From NCBI GenBank assembly GCA_017506865.1, contig JAFCMP010000246.1, forward strand, positions 62,001-126,000: a DNA stretch of 64,000 bases, read 5' to 3'. Position 1 is the first letter of the stretch; each line of letters opens with the position of its first letter. Below, one piece after another: positions 57,201-64,000 of the stretch. Position numbers and translations under genes: made by a program. This DNA comes from Tribonema minus. Taxonomy: Eukaryota; Sar; Xanthophyceae; Tribonematales; Tribonemataceae. The notes beneath the pieces were generated by a model that was given only the letters and a program-made list of their open reading frames with translations, had not been told where the DNA came from and made no database searches.

Positions 57201-60200
57201 GCAACAGTGTGCTCCGTCTCGAGCAGGCACCCCGGCGCGGCCAGCGCGCGCGCGACCATGTCGGCGACTTGCGCGGACACGCCGACGCTGGCCAGGGCTC
57301 CGCCTGCCAAAGATTGTTGCAGTTGAAGTTGAGGTTAAAGATGAAGTTAAAGTGGAGATTGATGTTGAAGTTGGAGATGAAGTGAGACAATAGAGTCACA
57401 CACGTAGGCATAGTGACTTCAAAAGTGAGCTTACACAACGGAGCATCACTGCTGTGCAGCGAGCGCGAGCGCGACCATGTCGGCGACCTGCGCGGACACG
57501 CCAGTGCTGGCCAGGGCGCCGCCTGCCGCACACAGGGTGAAGTTGAAGTTAGACAATGGAGCGTCACTATGCGGTGGGCGTGAGCACGGCTTTGACAAGC
57601 AATCTGCGCAGACACGGCGGCGCTGGCCAGGGCGCCGCCTGGTCGAAGACATTGAAGTTGAAGTTGAGGTTAGACAACAGAGTTACATCATGTCGCATAA
57701 TGTGACAGTTAGACAACGGAGCATCTCTGCTGTGCGGCCGGCACGGGCGTGTCCCTGTCAGCAACCCGCGCTGGCACGCCTGCGCTGGGTAGGGTGCCAC
57801 CTGGCGCGTGCGCGCGTGCAGACAAAAGTTTTTATGTTGATCGGAGAGGCTGAGGTGAGGCCAGCGTTGAACCGTCACACCGGTGGCGTGACAGCGGCGG
57901 CGTGACGCACACGATAGCCGTAGATAGGCCGCAAATACGAGTGTACGGTCAGCATTGAACGCATCCCCTCGGTTGCCTGGGGGTCACAGCTGGGGGTATG
58001 GGGGTGTGGTCCGCAAATGCTGGACCACGCATGGCCAAGCAGCAGGTATATTGCCGTCGCCAATGCTGGTGCTTTGAGCTCAATGCAGGTCACGGTCAAG
58101 AGCCTGGCACCGACCCCTGGTCACAATCTTGCTCCCAACCTTGACCATAGCCCTGACCCTGAGCCTGACCCTGACTGTCGACCATGTCGCAATGCTGCTC
58201 TTAACTAGGTCCACAGCCCTGACCTTAGGGTTAGGGTTAGGGCCACGGTTAGGGTTGGGGATAGGTCTGCCCCTCACCCCATCCTTCACCGCAATTATGA
58301 AGCTATAATTCTTTACGACTAGGCCTCCCGCTGCACTGCAGCGTCGCCCGCAACGCAACGCACAAGCGTGCGACTCCTGGTTCTCCTGCAGGACGAAACC
58401 GCAACCCTAGTTGTTCATGATGTAAATGTGACGCACCAGCGGCAGCTCCCCCTCTGCCGGCATCCCCCCCTTGCGCCCCCTTCCCAACCCCCCGCTTCTC
58501 CCCCCCAAATGCGCCGTCCTCGCCCGCTGCTGCCTCCGCGAGCGCCGCCTGCCGTGCAGCGCAATCACATTGTTGGGTTGGTACGCGATACTGCTTTGTG
58601 TGCATGCATACCCCCAGACCAGGGTGCATGCCCTACATATGCGTGCTGCCCGAATGACAACCTCAACTCCAGGGGGGGGGCTGGTATGTATGCATAAGTA
58701 TCCCCCCCGGCCTGGTGTTGCAGATGCACACCAGACACATGCATAGTACTGCATTACATGGTGCCAAAAGAACGACCTCCTGCGCGGCAGCGGCATCGTG
58801 CATCTACCACAGCATCATGACGAGTGTGTGTTGATGTGTCTTACGCAACGGCACGAGGGGAGCGTCACCTGCGTGGCGGCGGCGTCGTTGACCTACAACC
58901 GTAGCACAGCAACGCTCAACTATGTTGAGCTCGTGCTGACCTATTGAGGTAACCTCAATAGCCTATACAGCATGAGGAGGAGCGTCACCTGCGTGGCAGG
59001 CGGCGTAGATCTCCCACGGCAGCACAGCAATGCTCAGCTATGACGAGTACATGTTGACCCACTGGAGAACAGCATCATAGGCATATGTGTTGACGTATTG
59101 AAGTACCTATAACGCAACAGCATGAGGGGAGCGTCACCTGCGTGGCAGCGGCGTCGTAGATCTCCCACGGCAGCACCGACGCCGCGGCGTCCTTAGTTGG
59201 CGCCGGCACCGCCATCGCCTCCTTGTGCTTGGGCGGCCAGTTGAGAGTCTGCGTGTGACGCTCCTGCGCCGTCTCGCTGCCCTGCAATGACGTTCCGTCG
59301 TGGTGGTGACTCAACGTGAGCCTACAGCGGCATGTACAACATATCTCGGCACCAGATGCTACCCTTCACCCTACCCCTCGCCTGAACTCTGGTCGAAAAC
59401 CCTGACTCTGAGTTCTAGTGCCTGCGTGTGACGCTCCTGCGCCGTCTCGCTGCCCTGCAATACGCACCGCCATCGCGACACAGCATGATCGTGACTCAGC
59501 GTGATTGCGCAGTGGCATGCATGACCCCCACCGCAGCCCTAGCCCAAGCTGTAGTCGAAAAAACTTAACGTAGTTCACTTAAAAGACTAGAATGATATCA
59601 ATGAAGTCTGCGTGTGACGCTCCTGCGCCGTCTCGCTGCCCTGCGATACGTGCGCCATTGCAATGCAGCACAACCAAGACTCAGCACGATGGGACAGTGG
59701 GATGTACGCCGCAATATGACTCCCACGCCACCAAGCTGTAGTTCAACATCCTAGTGTGACGCTCCAGCGCTGTCTCGCTGCACGGCGTCCGCCGTCGCAA
59801 TGCAGCGTCACTGTGACTCAGCGTGGTTGTGAATCAGTGTGAACGCACCGCAGGGTCTACTATACTTCAGAAGTATACTGCAACACCAGATGCTTACGCT
59901 TACTTCCCTAGCCCAGGATATAGTCGACAGCCCTACCTCTCACCTTAACCCTAATCCTAGGCCTAATAACCCTGACCCATGTGCGTAACCCCAATCCTAC
60001 CCCCTAAATCCTAATTGCGAGCAGCCCCCAACCGAACTTTATCCTGCATGCTGAATGACCCCCCCCCCCCCCCCCGACACGACCAAACCCCAACAACCCT
60101 CAAATATAAAACCTTGACACTGACCCCCAATTTTTGCAGGGGCGTCGTGTACGCATATATTTCATGTAGACAGAGCTGCAGATATGACCGAGACAAGGGG

Positions 60201-63200
60201 ATGGCGGCACCGGTTTCCGTATTTCTAGACAGCAGGTCTGACATATCAGCAGCTGCTGAGCACCAGCATTCAACGCTGCCGCTGCCTACAATGGAACGCA
60301 TGGCGCGGCGCAAGTCAAGGTGCCATGAGCGGGGGTCGAGTACTCCTAACCCTAACCCTAATCCTAGTTCCAACCCCAACCCTTACCCTAATTTCAATCT
60401 AACTTAACCGAAAGGCGCTGAGCGCTGCGGCACCGCACTTGCTTGGCCGTACTCCCTAGACCTAACCCTAACCCTGCTCCTAGCCCAAACCCTAGTTTCA
60501 ATCCTGAACAGGTTAGGCGCTGAGCGCTGCGGCACTGCACCTGCTTGGCCGCCACGCGCCTGTCGTACTCCTGCTTCTCGCGCTGGTACTTGTCGTAGTC
60601 GCGGAAGTCCGTCGCAACGGCGGACCCCCTGCGCGCGCCGATAACAGTGAGAGACGGAGACAGATCGCGATGAGCTTGTGTCATATGCGCAGCAGCGCTC
60701 AAACCGTTTGGAGTACGGGGGGGGATGGGGGGGGTCTGAGCGATCGCGACGGTGGACCCCTGCGCGCGCCGAGGACAGTGAGAGAGGGAGACGGGTTGCG
60801 GTGAGCGTTGACAGGTGCGCCAATCGTGTGCGCGGCAGTGCTCAGCCATTTTTGGAGTAATGGGGGAGACGGGGGGGGGGGTCTGACCGCTACAACTAAT
60901 TACAACGGCAGAGCCCCTGCGCGCGCGGAGGACAGAGCCGCCGCGCCAGAACCGGAGACAGGTCACGGTGAGCGTGTGTCACATGCGCAGCAGTGCTCCA
61001 CCATTTTCATCACGGATAGGGGGGGAGGGGAGGGGGGCCTGAGTGTCGCGACAGCAGACTCCCTGCGCGCCGAGGACAGAGCCCCCACATAAGAGACGGA
61101 GACAGATCGCGGTGAGCGTATGTCACATGCGCAGCAGTGCTCAGCAATATCAGAGGGGAGGGGGGGTCTGAGTGCTGCAACCGATTGCGATGGCGGACCC
61201 CGTGCTCAGCCATTTTGGGAGTACAGCAGCGGGGGGGAGGGGGGCGGCGGGGGTCTGAGCAGCCAATTGCAACAGCGGACATCCTGCACGCCGAGTGCAA
61301 CCCCCCCATGAGGGACAGAGGCAGGTTGCGGTGAGCTGGCTAGGCGCACGTGTCACATGCGCAGCAGTGCTGAACCACTGGGAGTACAGCAATGAACTTG
61401 GCCGTACCTGATCTCCAGCAGCATGATGGTGGGGGTCTCTTGCAGTAGGAGCGTCACCGGCGCGGCCAGCTTGTCCTCCGTCAGCGCTCCGCCCTCCCCT
61501 GTGACGAAGACGATTGCACCACGGTGTTGTGGTCATGTTGTGGGAGTTCCTAATTCGGTGGCATCAGTCTCTGAAGCTATTAGGGGTGCTTGAACATGAA
61601 GTTGGGACATGCGTGTATGTACAACCAATCCGCTTTGGGCGATCATGAGAGACGGAGGCGTGGGGAGCGACAACGCTGGCAGTAGGCATGTATCTACTGA
61701 CAGTATTCACAATGGCAGTAGGTGACATTCGGGTAAGGTTTGGGTTAGGATTGGGGTGTGACGCTTGGGGTGGGGGGCGAGAGCATATCATGCACTTAAG
61801 TTGGGTTGGGGTTAGAGTCAGGGTCAGGGGCATAGTGACATCACGAGCTGCAAGTGCACGGGCCGCCTCAGCCAGACGTGCGCGAGTGGCGCCTCGTAGG
61901 TCGTGTAAAGACACCGCACACACAGAGACGCATGCGGCGCATCACTGACATGGCCCCGTGGTTCCAGCCGTATTTGAAGGGCTGATGGCGTGGTACCATC
62001 GCCACGTAAAAAGCTGGATGCAGTCATGATGACGCTATGTAGACGCGCATCTGGACTACCTGCTTGGGCATGCGCCATGTGCTTACACATGTCGTGACCC
62101 AATTCTCGCAGCAGGATCTCACGACGGCGCTTCGCTGCGGGCAGTTACGCAACAGTTACATGACAGTTACGTTCAAGTACGCACCTTCGCGCTTCGCCCT
62201 GGCCTTGGCGGGCTTGCTCTTGGGCGACATCGCGTACATTGCGGCCGCGGCGCCGCCCGCCGAGGACGCACGCGGCGGCCGCTCATCTGCACGCGGCAGA
62301 TACACACATTGCTGAGCACTACAGCAGTGTGTGCGTGCGTGGTTATGTGTTTCTGAGCACTGTGATTGCCTGCCACACCGCGAACAGCAGACACAATTGG
62401 CGCTGTGCACTGCGGCAAGGTGCTGGCGCCGTCAAGCGTGGTGATCGTGAGCTGAGGACGCGCGCGCCGCGTCCGCTCGTCTGCACGCGGCGGAGACGTA
62501 CTTCGCTGAGCACTGTGACAGAGTGTGCTTCTGAGCACTGAGATCGAAAACAGAGGCCGCGTGCGGCGGCCGGTCCTCTGCGCAGCAACGCATCTTCTCA
62601 CGAGCGCTGCGGCAGATTCTGCTTCTGAGCACTGTGGTCGTCAACCGAGGACGCGCGCTGCGGCCGCTCATCCGCGCGCGCAGCGGACGCATGCGCTGCT
62701 GAGCCTTCGGCACGGCTATGCTGCTGAGCGCTGTGATTGCGGCCGGCCGGCCGCGCAGATGGCACACGTTGCGGAGCAGTGCGACGACGTCTGCCGCAGA
62801 GCGCTGCGCTAGCGACACATGCGGCAGCCGTCGCTGCCTGCGCCGCCGCAGCCTCCGATGACCGTGGCAGGTTGTGCTGCGGAGCGCTGCAGCCGTCTAC
62901 TCAGAGGGCGCCGTAGGAGTCGTGGGCGGCCGCTCGTGCGCCGCGAGGCTGCTCCTGTGCGCAATTTGACATTTTGAACATGCGCCGCTGAGCACTGCGG
63001 CACGGTCTGCATCTGCGGATGCGCGCTGTGATCTCGTGGCGGTTGAGCGCGCGTTGGCGCAGCGGCGGCGGCGCGCCACGGCCTTGTGAGAGAGAGAGCC
63101 CTCGTGCAATGCGAACGTGTAACATCGTCAGGCTCGACCACGACCGAGGCACCAAATCCCACAACGGGACAGAGAGAGGCTGTACGCACTGAAGACGTGT

Positions 63201-63714
63201 AGCGCTGCCAGGCTCGATCGCGAATCGAGACACCAACATCCCACCGCGCTGACGCTGCCGGAGGCCAGTCGAGTGCGCCCTCACAGTCGGCGTAGACGCT
63301 CTTTGACTGAATTCAGTTTTACACCCCAGAAATGGTCACGTATCAGGTTCATCACCTGGGGATACCCCTTGATTCAATTTTATACCCCAGAAATGGTCAT
63401 GCATCAGGTTCATCACCTGGGGATACCCCCTGCTTCACTGCGGTCCCCCGGCGCGACCCCCCCTCCCCTGCCGCCGCCGCCGCTGCCGTCGCCGCTGGGC
63501 CCTTCCCTGCCGCTTGCTCATCTGTCCCCGCTTGCCCTATGGACCCGCTGCGTCGCTTTGCCGTCTGCAGCAGGCTCTGTGCTCGGGGAGGGGGGGGGGA
63601 GTTGAACAGTTTACAATAGGAGAGGTGGGGCACGCGGGGTGGGGGGGTGGGGCGGTACACGAACCGCTTGCAAGTATGAGGCGCTGCTGTCTGCATTCTT
63701 GTGCTTGGGGCCAT
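45280..63714 (-). CDS. DNAI4: Axonemal dynein intermediate chain, IC138/DNAI4 (WDR78) type
   Basis: WD-repeat intermediate chain; IC138-type chains belong to inner-arm dynein I1/f and regulate ciliary beating. Exons: 63714-63417 (tentative), 62286-62185, 61498-61408, 60628-60541, 59281-59138, 58548-58437, 57303-57182, 56725-56576, 55698-55563, 55046-54980, 53534-53452, 52914-52655, 51863-51622, 51144-50910, 50284-50189, 49166-48976, 48477-48396, 47724-47601, 46838-46686, 45821-45280. All phases join (about 1105 aa; about 990 if it starts at 62239, MYAMSPKSK). Family blocks: LQETPTIMLLEI, HTQTLNWPPKHKEA, ALELVERSLFQNAF, DLLAAGYG, FWSVRNPGWPERII, TPSGVTCLAFSDRHPNLLAIG, SAGKHNEPVWQ, LVSISTDGRVCEWSIKK, SRQASGLALDFPP, GTEDGLIHKC, YSEQYLETY, CSADWTVKLWD, NGRLELWDL. 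IC138-type rather than DNAI1 rests on the N-terminal and SRQASG/GTEDG blocks. A long Ala/Gly-rich tail ends it. Confidence 0.93.
46545..46640 (-). repeat. Donor-edge copy of dynein exon 46838-46686
   Basis: One copy repeats SQDGTDAPE and the GAGGG|GTA donor with the adjacent acacacaggcatactaaac intron stretch. The copy donor is GTAGGTTTAG against the real GTATGTTTAG. Confidence 0.85.
47205..47580 (-). repeat. Donor-edge array of dynein exon 47724-47601
   Basis: Three units (about 47213, 47336 and 47463), period about 125 bp, repeat DVCWSPTSSTLLASAA and the donor. The first two keep CAG|GTGAC; the 47463 copy has an AT in place of GT. Confidence 0.88.
49225..49545 (-). repeat. Acceptor-edge array of dynein exon 49166-48976
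   Basis: Four units (about 49242, 49338, 49437 and 49518) repeat the acceptor and first codons GCVHAPLM. All four keep AG before GGCTG. G-run spacers of 10-20 bases become pyrimidine tracts in the transcript. Confidence 0.88.
49725..49975 (-). repeat. Donor-edge copies of dynein exon 50284-50189 (decayed)
   Basis: Two copies (about 49729 and 49949) repeat RVCEWSIKK. Both have lost the donor GT (one reads GCACGG, the other CCACTG), a contrast with most arrays in the window. Confidence 0.7.
51995..52022 (-). repeat. Acceptor-edge copy of dynein exon 51863-51622
   Basis: A short copy of the exon start (AAGYAALT for AAGYGALT) lies about 130 bp upstream of the real acceptor. The AG itself has changed. 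Confidence 0.55.
52060..52530 (-). repeat. Donor-edge copies of dynein exon 52914-52655
   Basis: A clear copy at 52450-52530 repeats ARAVTALSFQNQNQ and keeps a GT (GTACCTACC). A shorter remnant (gagcgctgtgacggcgggcg) is at 52066-52085. Confidence 0.75.
53635..53905 (-). repeat. Acceptor-edge copies of dynein exon 53534-53452
   Basis: Two or three diverged units carry CTCAG|GG at the place of CACAG|GG, plus a shared block with cctacaaatcctaa. Copies are near 53655 and 53867; a central unit near 53770 is weaker. Confidence 0.6.
54421..54450. repeat. Interstitial telomere-like tract (CTAACC)n
   Basis: Four to five units in a dynein intron. Confidence 0.9.
54780..54960 (-). repeat. Donor-edge copy of dynein exon 55046-54980
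   Basis: The copy at about 54790-54845 repeats the LLAKH end and keeps CATAG|GTGCAC. Confidence 0.6.
56020..56440 (-). repeat. Donor-edge copies of dynein exon 56725-56576
   Basis: Units with gtgctcagcact and ttggcgctctc recur at about 56020 and 56450. Copies of the exon end are at 56400-56425, with GGCGGCG|GTGAGCG intact, and, decayed, at 56135-56160. Confidence 0.65.
57410..57860 (-). repeat. Acceptor-edge array of dynein exon 57303-57182
   Basis: Three units (about 57500, 57620 and 57775) repeat the acceptor and GALASVGVSAQVADMV. All keep CAG before the exon-like start. Spacers contain gaagttgaagttg-type motifs. Confidence 0.85.
58223..58255. repeat. Interstitial telomere-like tract (TTAGGG)n
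   Basis: Three TTAGGG units plus degenerate flanks, in the opposite orientation to the tracts at 13800 and 54421, in a dynein intron. Confidence 0.85.
58845..59045 (-). repeat. Donor-edge array of dynein exon 59281-59138
   Basis: Two copies (about 58860 and 58985) keep CCACGCAG|GTGACGCTCC, identical to the real donor. Confidence 0.85.
59400..59800 (-). repeat. Acceptor-edge array of dynein exon 59281-59138
   Basis: Three copies (about 59420, 59607 and 59756) of GSETAQERHTQT. The first two keep the AG (TTGCAG and TCGCAG before GGCAGCG); the third is changed. Confidence 0.88.
60405..60465 (-). repeat. Donor-edge copy of dynein exon 60628-60541
   Basis: One copy with GGCCAAGCAA|GTGCGGTG and the adjacent ggcgctgagcgctgcgg intron block. 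Confidence 0.8.
60690..61345 (-). repeat. Acceptor-edge array of dynein exon 60628-60541
   Basis: Five units (about 60740, 60900, 61045, 61188 and 61270), period about 120-155 bp, repeat the CGCGCAG acceptor and first codons, with G-run spacers and a gcagcagtgctca block. Four keep the AG; the 61188 copy does not. Confidence 0.85.
62305..63080 (-). repeat. Acceptor-edge array of dynein exon 62286-62185
   Basis: Roughly seven to nine units of about 90-110 bp contain gaggacgcgcg, ccgctcatctgc or ccgctcgtctgc, and gctgagcactgtg. The gctcatctgc block corresponds to GCAG|ATGAGC at the real acceptor. The array is why I extend the gene past the 62239 ATG: an acceptor there implies an upstream exon. 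Confidence 0.75.
63320..63366 (-). repeat. Donor-edge copy of the tentative first dynein exon
   Basis: A unit repeated with a 61-bp period holds TATCCCCAG|GTGATGAACC, identical at the real donor (63417) and at the copy (63356). This supports a donor here, and hence the exon at 63714-63417. Confidence 0.7.
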
Positions 63715-64000
63715 TGGCGTTTCTGCTTGCTGAGGTGCTTAATATCCCATGCAGATGGAGCGATGCCTGTGCCTCGCCGCTGTCAAAGCGTCGAGCACTG
63801 CTGCTTCTGTTGCAGAAAAAGATTCAAAAACGCTTGTGCATAAGAAGCGCAGTGGATGACCCAGTCTGAGCCGCAAGTGTCCCTCACGCCGCACCACATG
63901 CACGTGGGCTGTATGCGGCCTCGCGTCCGCTGAATCGCTGAGCACTGCACCTACCACGTACGTATGTACGTAAGTATACATACAGTGCCACAACCATCGC
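63715..64000. other. Right edge, upstream of the dynein gene
   Basis: No supported coding. This should include its promoter if the 63714 start is right. An acatacgtacg-rich stretch ends the window. Confidence 0.4.

Noticed and set aside
57182-57303. Alternative frame AEPWPASACPRKSPTW in dynein exon 57303-57182
   Set aside because: It is in phase only if exon 58548-58437 is skipped. With that exon included, the more protein-like GALASVGVSAQVADMV frame is in phase at both ends.
51144-59281. Assignment of the dynein intermediate chain to DNAI1/IC78
   Set aside because: WTxK-type differences, and the ETPTIMLLEI, HTQTLN, SRQASG and GTEDGLIHKC blocks, fit IC138/DNAI4 (WDR78) better.

Overview
This is a GC-rich, intron-dense nuclear window from a flagellated microbial eukaryote. 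The evidence is spliced genes with long introns, GT-AG splice sites plus at least two GC-AG sites, vertebrate-type CCCTAA tracts inside the sequence, an axonemal dynein subunit, and a seven-helix receptor fused to an RGS domain. A GC-rich alga, for example a haptophyte, would fit, but nothing here fixes the lineage. No bacterial operon, tRNA, rRNA or CRISPR array was seen.

Layout. Five genes lie on the minus strand: a 7TM-RGS signalling protein (8114 down to the left edge), a purple acid phosphatase (16464-10182), a type-B carboxylesterase (26820-18411), an unrecognised protein of about 925 aa (35202-29329), and an axonemal dynein intermediate chain of the IC138/DNAI4 (WDR78) type (about 63714-45280). 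One gene, AMMECR1, lies on the plus strand (36607-39738). I rebuilt these models exon by exon. Codon phase carries across every junction in the four complete recognised genes and in the unrecognised gene. The receptor model runs off the window and lacks one exon of its RGS domain. The gene-poor interval 39739-45279 holds a large fold-back element (arms about 0.8 kb), a CTG microsatellite and a telomere-like tract. A 736-bp transposon with terminal inverted repeats and an 8-bp target duplication sits in an AMMECR1 intron.

The most striking signal is in the introns. In the recognised genes, many exons are bordered on the intron side by one to about nine degenerate tandem copies of their own splice junction. 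A copy holds tens of bases of exon edge, the splice site and some intron. Donor copies lie downstream of donors and acceptor copies upstream of acceptors, and most keep the GT or AG. These arrays explain much of the intron length and most of the repeats in the window. Two short motifs, ACTTCAAGT/TTGAAGTT and GAGCGCTG, recur through the arrays and intergenic DNA.

Functionally the genes are unrelated housekeeping, signalling and motility genes. There is no sign of a gene cluster or a metabolic island; the shared feature is intron architecture.
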